A stretch of DNA of 64,000 bases from an uncultured Saprospiraceae bacterium (lineage in GTDB: Bacteria; Bacteroidota; Bacteroidia; Chitinophagales; Saprospiraceae). The position numbers and the translations under genes are program-made. Location: positions 124,001 through 188,000 of the forward strand of contig CALJPQ010000003.1 of the NCBI GenBank assembly GCA_937980645.1, given 5' to 3'. This document shows, piece after piece, positions 36,274-44,363 of the stretch (its first letter is position 1; every line of letters begins with the position of its first letter). Below the pieces are notes generated by a model. It was not told where the DNA came from and searched no databases. It was given only the letters and a program-made list of their open reading frames with translations.

Positions 36274-37839
36274 TCACGGTAGCTCTAACGGTTGTCGGGC
36301 TTCGCCATAGGGCGTTTTTAGCGCAATAACATAGTGTCCAGATGCGCGAAAGAGACGCCGCGGAAGCGATATGCCGTGGCGACCAGCGGAGTAGAAGCCG
36401 TTGATGGTGTGAGTGATAGCGCCCTGACTGTCTTTTACGTCAATGCTCAGCGTGGCGGCCTCTGGCAGGTAAAAAGTAATCTCTGCTGCTTCGGGCGTGA
36501 GGGTGGGCAGGTAGAGCGTTAGCGCGGTAGGCATTTCCGCATCCTCTGGTTGTGGCAGGCGCGGCGTTTGCACGGGGATGAACGTTACTGCTGTGACCAG
36601 GCCGGAGAGGTCGTACCCAGCAGCCTGCAGGTTGTGGAGGCGCAGAGTGTAGAGTGTGGTGTCGTTGGAGGGTGTCAGAGCGGGCAGGTCTTCCTCGGGT
36701 GAAACGTGAAACTCGCTTCCATTGACCGACAGGCTGAAGGCCAGGTCGGTTACGCGCGTGTCGTCCACCCACAGGATAGGTCGTGCTGTGGAGAGTTCGA
36801 GCAGGGAAGCACGGGCGAGGGTAAAGCGCACGACGTAAGGCAGGTCTGCAGGGAGCTGTGTGCCGTTGCTGCTTTTCACCGAGGTGAGATAGACGTTTGT
36901 CCATTCGTACGTTAAAGGCCCCCATTGCAGGCGTGCGCGGTGGGCGTCGCGGTGGCGGCGCAGGGCTAAGCGCGGGTCGTTTTCGTCCACTAAGCGCAAA
37001 ATATGTTCGTAGAGGCGGTCATAGCGGCTGGAGTACAAGCTCAGGGTAAGGAGCGCTCCCGGCCGCAGCAGAAAGCGGTACTGCCTGACATAGTGCAGAA
37101 TTTGCTGATAGGCTTCCGGGTCGCTCAACAGGACGCGCGAGCCGTGCTGTGCACCTCCGGGCTGGGTAATTTGCACGTCGGCATAAACGGGCTGTGGCGA
37201 CAGGTGCGGCTGCCATTCGACCACGGGCTGTTGGCGCAAGATCTCCAGTGCCTCGCGCGGCGTAAAAAAGTCGCGCTCCGAAACCTCATGGCGCTCCAGG
37301 CCCCATCGCACATCCGTCACTAAGTTTTTACTGAGCCAGGAAACGGGATAGCGTTCCGAAGGAATAACGACGGTGCCGTTGTCATCGGTGGTCGGCGGCT
37401 CTTCGAGGCGGACGTCAATGGCGCCTACGCGCTCAGGAGTAAGCGCTAGGTCGGTAATGGCAAAGATTTGCCCATGGGCTATCTTATCCGAAAAGCGCTC
37501 GTACAGTTCTAGGGCTGAGGCTTCGTAGTCCTGTTGGCCGCGCGTGGCTATTACGGGCAAGCCGTTGAGGCGAAAGGCTACCCGTTCGGCCATGGTGCGC
37601 CCGTTCCACAGATAGGGCACTTGCAGGAGCATTTGCCGGAATTCTTTGGGCTGGAGCGTCCATTCGGCGCGGTATTGGTTATCGGCGGTCAGCGCCGCTT
37701 GCGCGGTGCCCCAGTAGAAGATGAATTTTTCCGGTGTTGGCGCTAAGGCTGGCGAGCCGTCAGCTGTCTGGCCAAGCGCTGGGGCTATCAGCCCGAAAGC
37801 CAGTAAACCTGTGCAGAAGGAGATGAGGCGTGTGGTCAT
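36274..37839 (-). CDS. Exported protein of unknown function (521 aa)
   Basis: Not recognised. The ATG at 37839 gives a signal peptide (MTTRLISFCTGLLAFGLIAPALGQ). The body is a set of beta-rich segments with repeated talk of pairwise strands, and residues about 160-200 include the phrase GTVVIPSERYPVSWLSKNLVTDV. The C-terminus (ISLPRRLFRASGHYVIALKTPYGEARQPLELP) resembles the last strands of a FlgD/T9SS-type Ig fold but lacks the usual NP-x-G block. It follows the ABC ATPase gene on the same strand after 92 nt, so the two may be co-transcribed. A surface or periplasmic location is inferred. Confidence 0.65.
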   Translation of the reverse strand: MTTRLISFCTGLLAFGLIAPALGQTADGSPALAPTPEKFIFYWGTAQAALTADNQYRAEWTLQPKEFRQMLLQVPYLWNGRTMAERVAFRLNGLPVIATRGQQDYEASALELYERFSDKIAHGQIFAITDLALTPERVGAIDVRLEEPPTTDDNGTVVIPSERYPVSWLSKNLVTDVRWGLERHEVSERDFFTPREALEILRQQPVVEWQPHLSPQPVYADVQITQPGGAQHGSRVLLSDPEAYQQILHYVRQYRFLLRPGALLTLSLYSSRYDRLYEHILRLVDENDPRLALRRHRDAHRARLQWGPLTYEWTNVYLTSVKSSNGTQLPADLPYVVRFTLARASLLELSTARPILWVDDTRVTDLAFSLSVNGSEFHVSPEEDLPALTPSNDTTLYTLRLHNLQAAGYDLSGLVTAVTFIPVQTPRLPQPEDAEMPTALTLYLPTLTPEAAEITFYLPEAATLSIDVKDSQGAITHTINGFYSAGRHGISLPRRLFRASGHYVIALKTPYGEARQPLELP

Positions 37840-37931
37840 GAGCGCGTCCCTTTGGGCTAGAAAACGGATACGGGTGTTTCCCATTATCTTCAAAGGACGG
37901 GCCAGAACGCTGTCGGCGGCACTCGGATGGC

Positions 37932-38633
37932 TCAGGAGGCCAGCGTTGCCACGTGCTCGTTGCGTTCGTCGGACTCGACCAGCCCATCGCGCAGGCGTAC
38001 AATGCGATAGGCGTGCTGGGCAATGTCGGCTTCGTGCGTTACGAGCACGATGGTGTTGCCCGCACGGTGGAGTTGCTCGAAGAGTGCCATGATTTCATGG
38101 GAAGTTTTGGTGTCTAAGTTGCCCGTAGGTTCATCGGCCAGGATGATGGCCGGATTATTGACCAGCGCGCGGGCAATGGCTACCCGCTGGCGCTGGCCTC
38201 CGGAAAGTTCGTTGGGCTTGTGCAGCATGCGGTCGCCTAAACCCACTGCCTCCAGGGCAGCGCGGGCTTTTTTCAAGCGCTCCTCTTTGGGCAGGCCGGC
38301 ATAGACCAGCGGGAGCGCCACGTTTTCCAGAGCCGTCAGGCGTGGCAGCAGGTTGAAAGTTTGAAAGACAAAGCCGATTTGCTTGTTGCGTACTTCGGCC
38401 AGCTCGCTGTCGCTCATGGTGCTCACCTCGATGCCGTTGAGCCAGTATTTGCCGCGCGTGGGCGAGTCTAAGCAACCGATGAGGTTCATCAGCGTGGACT
38501 TCCCGCTACCCGAAGGGCCCATGAGCGCCACGTATTCGCCGCGGTCAATCTGCAGGCTCACGTCTTTAAGGGCTTCGACCTTCTCGGCCCCCATGATGTA
38601 GGTCTTATTGAGGTGTTCGATGGAAATCAGCAT
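37932..38633 (-). CDS. ABC transporter ATP-binding protein, MacB/LolD type
   Basis: 233 residues. Walker [11 protein letters not shown]-loop [18 protein letters not shown], signature [15 protein letters not shown], Walker [16 protein letters not shown] and switch His in [10 protein letters not shown]. The [22 protein letters not shown] region is diagnostic of the LolD/MacB/FtsE subfamily, which drives mechanotransmission permeases for lipoprotein release or efflux. No MacB-, LolC- or LolE-like permease is adjacent. Upstream on the same strand is a 56-residue two-helix membrane protein; downstream is an unknown exported protein. Confidence 0.92.
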   Translation of the reverse strand: MLISIEHLNKTYIMGAEKVEALKDVSLQIDRGEYVALMGPSGSGKSTLMNLIGCLDSPTRGKYWLNGIEVSTMSDSELAEVRNKQIGFVFQTFNLLPRLTALENVALPLVYAGLPKEERLKKARAALEAVGLGDRMLHKPNELSGGQRQRVAIARALVNNPAIILADEPTGNLDTKTSHEIMALFEQLHRAGNTIVLVTHEADIAQHAYRIVRLRDGLVESDERNEHVATLAS

Positions 38634-38670
38634 ACGAGCGCGAGCAATTTGAAGGGATGGAACGATGCAG

Positions 38671-38841
38671 TCATTTTTTCCTTCTAAAAAATAAACCCAG
38701 CACCACCACCAGAAGCCCTACGAGCCATTGTACAAACTCCTGAATGAGTTTTGGGAAGAAGAGGTAGCCCGCCGCAATGACGAGTGCCACCACCACTGCG
38801 GTGATGAGTAGGGCGGTGCGGAATGTAGCGTTGCCGGCCAT
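38671..38841 (-). CDS. Small membrane protein, 56 aa, two predicted helices
   Basis: Read from the minus strand: ATG at 38841, stop at 38671. The peptide starts [20 protein letters not shown] and ends with the basic tail LFFRRKK. Two hydrophobic spans (about 9-29 and 36-52) are joined by a short [11 protein letters not shown] turn, giving a hairpin with a basic C-terminal tail. It precedes the LolD-like ATPase gene by 37 nt on the same strand, so they are likely one transcript. I do not recognise the family. It is short, but hydrophobicity, start, stop and context all support a real gene. Confidence 0.62.
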   Translation of the reverse strand: MAGNATFRTALLITAVVVALVIAAGYLFFPKLIQEFVQWLVGLLVVVLGLFFRRKK

Positions 38842-39181
38842 GTAAAATTATATAACAAGGTGAGGAATTCGTTTCGGGCGCTAAATACGGCGTTTTTGCC
38901 CGGATATCTGCCACAAGGTTAGATAACCGGTGGCGACATTTCGGCCAATACACCCTGATGAACGAACAACGGAAGGAAGCACCAGCATTACCGGTGTACT
39001 CAGCAGCCCAAATTCCGCGCGTCTTTTCCAGCCATTGCGGGCATTTTCTCCGCCCTTCGGCGGCGCCCCTGGCGAACGGGGCAACTACTCTACAGGAGCG
39101 ATTGCCTGGCTCCATTGGCAGACGGCTCGGCCCACTTGAGCGCAACGGCGTACTTTTGCCCGCCTGAAGCATACCGCAAAA
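38842..39181. other. 340-bp intergenic region with tandem GC-rich hairpins
   Basis: No convincing gene. Near 38870-38890 the minus strand has a degenerate -7 box (GTATTTAGCGCCCG) for the small membrane protein gene. At 39050-39063 lies CCGCC-CTTC-GGCGG and immediately after it GCCCC-TGGCGAAC-GGGGC (39065-39082), two adjacent hairpins without a U-tract. The plus-strand -7 box for rdgB is at 39151. Confidence 0.5.
39151..39158 (+). promoter_or_regulatory. -7 box of rdgB
   Basis: TACTTTTG followed by CCCGCC, an exact consensus match 23 nt before the rdgB ATG. No well-spaced -33 TTG was found. Confidence 0.45.
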
Positions 39182-39772
39182 ATGACAACATCGCCGACCA
39201 CACTGGTTTTTGCTACCCAAAATGCTCATAAGGCGCGCGAAATCGCACAAATTCTGGGACCGCAGTACCGCATCCTGACCCTGCCCGATATCGGCTGCAC
39301 GGAGGAAATCGAAGAAACAGCACCTACGCTGGAGGCCAATGCCCTGCTGAAGGCCCGCTATGTGAAGGAGCACTACGGCTACGACTGCTTTTCGGAGGAC
39401 ACCGGCTTGGAAGTGGATGCGCTGGGCGGCGCACCTGGCGTGCATACGGCGCGCTATGCTGGCGAGGCCAAAGACCCAGAGGCTAACATTGCCCTGTTAC
39501 TGAACAACTTAGCCGGGCACGACAACCGCCGCGCGCGTTTTCGCACCGTCATTGCCTGCATCTTTGGCCAACGCGAGGCGCTGATTGAAGGCGTGTGCTA
39601 CGGCCGCATTGCTCCGGAAAAACGCGGCACGGGCGGCTTTGGCTACGACCCGGTGTTCATCCCCGACGGTTACGAACAGACCTTTGCCGAATTGGGAGAG
39701 GCCGTAAAAAATCAAATCAGCCACCGCGCTATGGCCACGGAGAAATTTCGCTTGTGGCTCCAAAATGCTTGA
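39182..39772 (+). CDS. rdgB: dITP/XTP pyrophosphatase (RdgB/HAM1)
   Basis: 196 residues, normal for the family. Hydrolyses non-canonical purine triphosphates (dITP, XTP) so they are not incorporated into DNA. Motifs: FATQNAHKAREIAQIL near the N-terminus, ETAPTLEANALLKA (Mg-binding Glu), FSEDTGLEVDALGGAPGVHTARYAG, and GFGYDPVFIPDGYEQTFAEL followed by NQISHRAMA. The ABC exporter gene follows 20 nt downstream on the same strand. Confidence 0.95.
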   Translation: MTTSPTTLVFATQNAHKAREIAQILGPQYRILTLPDIGCTEEIEETAPTLEANALLKARYVKEHYGYDCFSEDTGLEVDALGGAPGVHTARYAGEAKDPEANIALLLNNLAGHDNRRARFRTVIACIFGQREALIEGVCYGRIAPEKRGTGGFGYDPVFIPDGYEQTFAELGEAVKNQISHRAMATEKFRLWLQNA

Positions 39773-39792
39773 ATTGCCGCCCTGACCCTTTC

Positions 39793-41607
39793 ATGCTTCG
39801 CCTGCTGCGTTATTTTCGACCGTACAAACGCCTGCTGTTGCTGGCCGTGCTCAGCAATTTGCTCATGTCGCTATTTCTGGTCGTGAGCATCCCGGTGCTT
39901 CAGCCGTTTTTGCAAATCCTTTTTGATATTCCCAGCAAAGCGCCGACATCGCAGGCTCTTTCAGAGGCGACGGGCTTTCGGGCCGTAGAGGAGGCCGTGA
40001 GCGGCTATTTCGCCGACCTGGTACGCACTCATGGGCGCGAGCGGGCGCTGCTGTGGGTGTGTGGGCTGTTGGTGTTTACATTTTTGGGCAAAAACCTGTT
40101 TCGCTACCTGTCGCTCTACTTTCTGGCGCCGGTGCGCAACGGCGTGGTGCGCGACTTGCGCAACCGATTGGTAGCCAAAATTCTGGAGTTACCACTGTCC
40201 TATTTTTCGGATGCGCGCAAAGGGGACCTGATGAGCCGGGCCTCGGCCGATGTGCAGGAGGTGGACAGCAGCATTATAGGCGTGGTGGAGTCGGTAGCGC
40301 GCGAGCCAATTGTCATTCTGGGCAGCCTGGCGTTCATGCTTTATGTGTCGCCGACGTTGCTGGGTTTTGCCCTGTTGCTCATGTTGTTTTCAGGCATAGT
40401 GATTGGGCGTTTAGGGCTGGCCTTGCGTCGGCAGTCTAAGGATGCGCAGAGCAATTTGGGCATGGTGTCGGCCATATTAGAGGAGACGCTGAGCGGTCTG
40501 CGCATCATCAAAGGGTTCAACGCGCAACGCTGGCAGCAGGCGCGTTATGAGCGCGAAAATGCGCGCTATGCAGCCCTGCTGACGCGCATCAGCCGGCGAC
40601 GCGATTTAGCCTCGCCGTTGTCGGAGTTCTTGGGCATAGTAGCAGTAGCCATCATCCTGTGGTTTGGTGCCCGCCAGGTATTCTCCGGTGAGATGACGGC
40701 ACCCACGTTTATTACCTTTTTGTATGCCTTTTACAACATCATCGAGCCTGCCAAGCACCTGAGTGCGGCGTCGTACAGCATCCGTAAGGGACTGGGTGCT
40801 TTAGAGCGGGTAGAGGCGCTGCTGGCCGAAGCCGTTTCCATCCGAGATAGTGAAGGCGCGCAGTCGGTGCAGACCTTTGAGCGGGCTATCGAATTTCAGA
40901 ACGTTTCCTTTCGGTATCCCAACGCAGAGGGCTATGCGTTGAAGGGGGTTAACCTGATTATTCCCAAAGGAAAGGTCATTGCGTTGGTAGGGGCTTCCGG
41001 CGCGGGCAAGAGCACGCTGGCCGACTTGCTGCCGCGCTTTTACGACGTTACGGAGGGCCGCATCCTGCTGGATGGCGTGGACATTCGCCAGCTGCGCATC
41101 CGAGACTTGCGAGCGCTGATGGGCATCGTGAGCCAGGAGGCCATTCTATTCAACGACACGGTGCGCAATAATATCGCCTTTGGGCTGGAGGGCGTATCGG
41201 ATGCTGACATTGAGGCGGCGGCGAAGGCCGCCCATGCGCACGAGTTCATCACGGCGCTGCCCAACGGCTACGATACCAACATCGGCGAACGCGGCACAAA
41301 ACTTAGCGGTGGCCAGCGCCAGCGCCTGACCATCGCACGCGCGCTGCTCCGAAATCCGCCCATCCTCATCCTCGATGAGGCCACTTCCGCTTTGGACAGC
41401 GAGTCGGAAAAAATCGTGCAGGCTGCTCTGAACCGCTTGCTGCAAAACCGGACGGCACTGATCATCGCTCACCGGCTCAGCACGGTGCAGCATGCCGACG
41501 AAATTCTCGTGCTCGACCAGGGCCAGATCGTCGAACGCGGCGGACACGATGAACTCATCCAGCAAAGCGGCATCTACCGTAACCTCGTCGCCCTCCAGGC
41601 GCTGTAA
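39793..41607 (+). CDS. MsbA-like ABC exporter (fused membrane and ATPase domains)
   Basis: 604 residues. A half-transporter acting as homodimer: six membrane helices (about 12-320) and one nucleotide-binding domain. Walker A GASGAGKST, signature [15 protein letters not shown], Walker B ILILDEATSALD, switch His in LIIAHRLSTVQHAD. The start at 39793 (MLRLLRYFRPYKRLL) is right for the first helix; the frame is open upstream into rdgB but that part is not conserved-looking. The MsbA/lipid flippase assignment rests on overall similarity; multidrug export is the alternative. Confidence 0.9.
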   Translation: MLRLLRYFRPYKRLLLLAVLSNLLMSLFLVVSIPVLQPFLQILFDIPSKAPTSQALSEATGFRAVEEAVSGYFADLVRTHGRERALLWVCGLLVFTFLGKNLFRYLSLYFLAPVRNGVVRDLRNRLVAKILELPLSYFSDARKGDLMSRASADVQEVDSSIIGVVESVAREPIVILGSLAFMLYVSPTLLGFALLLMLFSGIVIGRLGLALRRQSKDAQSNLGMVSAILEETLSGLRIIKGFNAQRWQQARYERENARYAALLTRISRRRDLASPLSEFLGIVAVAIILWFGARQVFSGEMTAPTFITFLYAFYNIIEPAKHLSAASYSIRKGLGALERVEALLAEAVSIRDSEGAQSVQTFERAIEFQNVSFRYPNAEGYALKGVNLIIPKGKVIALVGASGAGKSTLADLLPRFYDVTEGRILLDGVDIRQLRIRDLRALMGIVSQEAILFNDTVRNNIAFGLEGVSDADIEAAAKAAHAHEFITALPNGYDTNIGERGTKLSGGQRQRLTIARALLRNPPILILDEATSALDSESEKIVQAALNRLLQNRTALIIAHRLSTVQHADEILVLDQGQIVERGGHDELIQQSGIYRNLVALQAL

Positions 41608-41695
41608 ACAGCGCACAACGCTCAACCCTGTCCTTTTGGCGGCATATTTGCTATTTTTATCCGGAGGCGCAACCTAAAACCATTTTCAGGTATCT

Positions 41696-41703
41696 TACCT
41701 TTG
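41696..41703 (+). promoter_or_regulatory. -7 box of the T9SS cargo gene at 41762
   Basis: TACCTTTG, exact consensus, 58 nt upstream of the ATG. No -33 TTG at a suitable distance. Confidence 0.45.
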
Positions 41704-41761
41704 AGGCTGCTATTTCAGACCCTTTCGCTAAGATCCACCCTTTTACCCACCACATTTTTTT

Positions 41762-42931
41762 ATGAAAGGAATGCTACTTGCTGTACTCTCTACGCTCTGG
41801 CTTTCGGCCGTCGCCCAAATCACGATTACCAATGCGTACTTCCCTGCTGTCGGTGATACGCTGCGCTACACTACGTTGGCCAACGCAGCCACGATGCTGG
41901 AACTCATCACGCCGCCCGGCGAAGACCAGCAGTGGGACTATTCCTACCTGAAATTGAACCAAAATACGGTTACGGCTTATCTGGCGCCTTCGGCGGGTAA
42001 TAGCGCGGCCCTCTTCCCGGGTGCCGACTTGTTGGTCAAGACCTTTGGAGGCGGAGAGTCGTACTACAACGTAACCAATACCCAGTTTGAATTTATGGGC
42101 TTTCTGGGCGGTGCGGCTATCCCGTTTGTGCCTACCGCCATTGGGCGCTACAGTCCAGCGCTCATCGAGCGGCGCGCACCGCTATCCTATCAAAGCACTC
42201 ACAGTCAGGTCTCCAATCTCACTATCCCTTTTGCGGTCTCTGACCTGCCGCCCATCTTTGACTCCATTTTGGTCGGCATCCCGCTTCAGTTTGACTCCGT
42301 GCGCGTGCGCGTGCGCGTGCAAAACGCCGACACGGTGGATGCCTGGGGCCAGCTGAAAATACCCAACGCCAAAGAGTACTACCCTGTGCTGCGCCAAAAG
42401 CGGATAACAAAAACGCGCAATGCTGTAGAAGCCCGCATCGCCGGGCCTTTCCCCTTATGGGTGGACATCACGGCCTTCCTGGGTGGCACACCTTTCGGTG
42501 GATTTACGGGCGCAGACTCCTTCGTGGTGTATCGTTTCCTGAACAACGACCACAAAGAGGAATTACTAACCGTTACTGCCGACTTCTTTGAAGACACCAT
42601 CCGAACTGTGCGCTACAAAACTTTACCGCTGAGCGTTTCCATAACGCCCCCACTCGACGACGCTCCCGGCACGGCCAGCGTACAGGCCCTGCCCAACCCG
42701 GCCGTGGACAAGGTGCGCTTCGAGTGCAACAACCTGCCTTCCGACGAATACACGCTGAAAATCTTCAACTTAGTGGGCAAAGTCGTCTGGCGCGAAACCT
42801 TCCAGGCATCGGGGCGGCGCGTCATCCACTTAGATTTAGACGACTTCAATAAAGGCACCTACCTGTACAGTTTATCCAACAAAAAGGGTGAAATCATCGG
42901 TACCAGGCGGCTGATTGTGGTGAAGCCCTGA
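41762..42931 (+). CDS. Secreted protein with T9SS type A sorting domain
   Basis: 389 residues. Signal peptide MKGMLLAVLSTLWLSAVAQ. The body (about 20-300) is beta-rich and of unknown function, with short motifs such as VGDTLRYTTLANAATMLELITPPGEDQQWDY that recur in other Bacteroidota surface proteins. The C-terminal 80 residues form a T9SS domain: VQALPNPAVDKVRFECNN, LKIFNLVGKVVW, and KGTYLYSLSNKKGEIIGTRRLIVVKP. A GTGCGC microsatellite encodes VRVRVRV at 42299-42320. Its function outside the cell cannot be told. Confidence 0.82.
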   Translation: MKGMLLAVLSTLWLSAVAQITITNAYFPAVGDTLRYTTLANAATMLELITPPGEDQQWDYSYLKLNQNTVTAYLAPSAGNSAALFPGADLLVKTFGGGESYYNVTNTQFEFMGFLGGAAIPFVPTAIGRYSPALIERRAPLSYQSTHSQVSNLTIPFAVSDLPPIFDSILVGIPLQFDSVRVRVRVQNADTVDAWGQLKIPNAKEYYPVLRQKRITKTRNAVEARIAGPFPLWVDITAFLGGTPFGGFTGADSFVVYRFLNNDHKEELLTVTADFFEDTIRTVRYKTLPLSVSITPPLDDAPGTASVQALPNPAVDKVRFECNNLPSDEYTLKIFNLVGKVVWRETFQASGRRVIHLDLDDFNKGTYLYSLSNKKGEIIGTRRLIVVKP

Positions 42932-42946
42932 TGTGCCGCCCGTGGC

Positions 42947-43564
42947 TCATTCCCAGCGCACATACGGCCCATAGCAAAACAGCAAATCCAACGACGACAG
43001 GTCGGGCTGGAAGCCAAAGCGCTCTTCAAACACCTGCGGATAACGTACCAGCGGGACAATCGGCGGCTGGCTCCAAGCAATTTGTCCACGCGCATCGAAG
43101 ACGGCATTTTCGGCCCCCTGTTCCGAAGGTGCTGTGTAGCGCTCCGTAAGCCGGATTTCCGCCCGAAGATTCATTTTTTGGATTAAAAAAAGCAGGATAT
43201 TGTAGTTGAGGTCAAAAAGGAAGTCGTAGCGTTCTTCGAAGAAAATAGCGACCTCATCGGCGAAATGCTCGAAGAAAGGTGCGCTTCCGTAGGCCGTCCG
43301 AATGGTGCGCCAGTGCGAGCGTTGCCAGGGCATGTCGTAGGCGATTCGGACATCGCGGATGGGCATCTGGCGGTTTTTTCCCTTTTGGAGTGGAACGCTC
43401 AAGCGCTGCACACCATTAGGGCCGGCGATGTAGCAGCGGCTGCGATAGCTGCCCTTCTGGTAGTGTTCACAGGCCTCTATCCACAGTATGTCGGCCTGGC
43501 GGGTCAGGGCCAGCCACGAGACTGGAGGCCAGTAGAACAGTTCGAGCAATACTTCACGGGGCAT
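42947..43564 (-). CDS. WbqC-like family protein
   Basis: 205 residues from the ATG at 43564 (MPREVLLELFYWPPV). WbqC-like proteins begin with a strand carrying PP-x-x-x-x-A and bear an HYQKGSYRSR block, both seen here (LFYWPPVSWLAL; EHYQKGSYRSRCYIAGPNG). Then come SVPLQKGKNRQMPIRDVRI and W-x-x-x-H-x-x-x-I (WQRSHWRTIRTAYGSAPFF). The family occurs in O-antigen loci and in general Bacteroidota genomes; its reaction is not established. The start overlaps the end of the TraB gene by 11 nt, so translation is coupled. Last gene of a four-gene operon. Confidence 0.87.
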   Translation of the reverse strand: MPREVLLELFYWPPVSWLALTRQADILWIEACEHYQKGSYRSRCYIAGPNGVQRLSVPLQKGKNRQMPIRDVRIAYDMPWQRSHWRTIRTAYGSAPFFEHFADEVAIFFEERYDFLFDLNYNILLFLIQKMNLRAEIRLTERYTAPSEQGAENAVFDARGQIAWSQPPIVPLVRYPQVFEERFGFQPDLSSLDLLFCYGPYVRWE

Positions 43565-44363
43565 GTTGCACGATAGGATTGACGCTAAAGCCCAGCCGCT
43601 TGATGAGGCGCAGCATGCCTTTGCCACCGGCCAGATGAGCGGCGCCCACGGCAGCAAAGAGGCTTTGGTGGTGCGCTATGTCGGCAAATCGTCGGGCCAG
43701 GCGTTCGTTGCGCTCCAGTAGCAGGGTGCGGCGCATCCAGCGGGCGTCGCGTCGGCTGGCCCGATACAGCTGGCAGATATTGCCCTGCTGGTACCAGCGC
43801 AGCATCTTCTTGAGGCGCTCGCGCTGGCGGTTGTAGTTTTTGATGAAATGCGTCAGGCTTTTCAAATGGTCTTCGAGCGGGATACGGTGCAAGATCTCTA
43901 CCTGCTCGGCAAAGGTTTCCAAACCCGTCATGGCTTTGCCCTGTGCGGCAGCGTATGCCCATAGCGTTTCATCCAGCGATTGGGGCATCTCTTCCCGCAG
44001 GAGGCTGGTGGTCAGAGCGGTTTGCACCTGCATAGGGTGTGCATGCCGAAAAGTTTCTACCGAAACGCCGAGTTTCTTCTGGGTGTGGTAGGCCAGGTTT
44101 TTCCAGGCGCGGCGGGAGAGCATCTGCTCTAAACTGGTCTGTTCGGGCAAAGCCCACGCGGCAGCCATCGCGTTAGGGTCAGCCTGCGAAAAGTCAAATT
44201 CGGCGGCAAACACTTCACACTGCGCTAAGTGAGCACGGGCCAGTTCCCACCACGTAAAGGCGCGCAAATCGCGTATGTGCATCGTGCCAAACAGGTACGA
44301 CACCGGGCCGCCTTCGAGCGGCGAGATTTGCCATAGCAGGCTATCTTTTTTGCGTTGCGTCAT
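43554..44363 (-). CDS. TraB/GumN family protein
   Basis: 269 residues from the ATG at 44363. TraB/GumN is a metalloprotease-like (Tiki/EreA-superfamily) fold. Visible hallmarks: the N-terminal SYLFGTMHIRD with the first His, acidic AAEFDFSQ, the helical centre, GLETFAEQVEILHRIPLEDHL, and the C-terminal FAAVGAAHLAGGKGMLRLIKRLGFSV containing the second His. There is no signal peptide in this frame. It overlaps the upstream polytopic membrane protein gene by 4 nt (ATGA) and the downstream wbqC by 11 nt. Substrate unknown. Confidence 0.87.
   Translation of the reverse strand: MTQRKKDSLLWQISPLEGGPVSYLFGTMHIRDLRAFTWWELARAHLAQCEVFAAEFDFSQADPNAMAAAWALPEQTSLEQMLSRRAWKNLAYHTQKKLGVSVETFRHAHPMQVQTALTTSLLREEMPQSLDETLWAYAAAQGKAMTGLETFAEQVEILHRIPLEDHLKSLTHFIKNYNRQRERLKKMLRWYQQGNICQLYRASRRDARWMRRTLLLERNERLARRFADIAHHQSLFAAVGAAHLAGGKGMLRLIKRLGFSVNPIVQHAP

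Noticed and set aside
38684-39445. Minus-strand open frame of 253 codons across the rdgB promoter
   Set aside because: Low-complexity, Cys/Arg-rich translation without domains; it overlaps rdgB, the hairpins and the start of the small membrane protein gene.
39595-39792. N-terminal extension of the ABC exporter frame inside rdgB
   Set aside because: Out-of-frame shadow of rdgB; the exporter family starts at the Met at 39793.
42299-42320. GTGCGC microsatellite (four units)
   Set aside because: In frame within a T9SS cargo gene, encoding VRVRVRV in a beta strand; too short to suggest phase variation.
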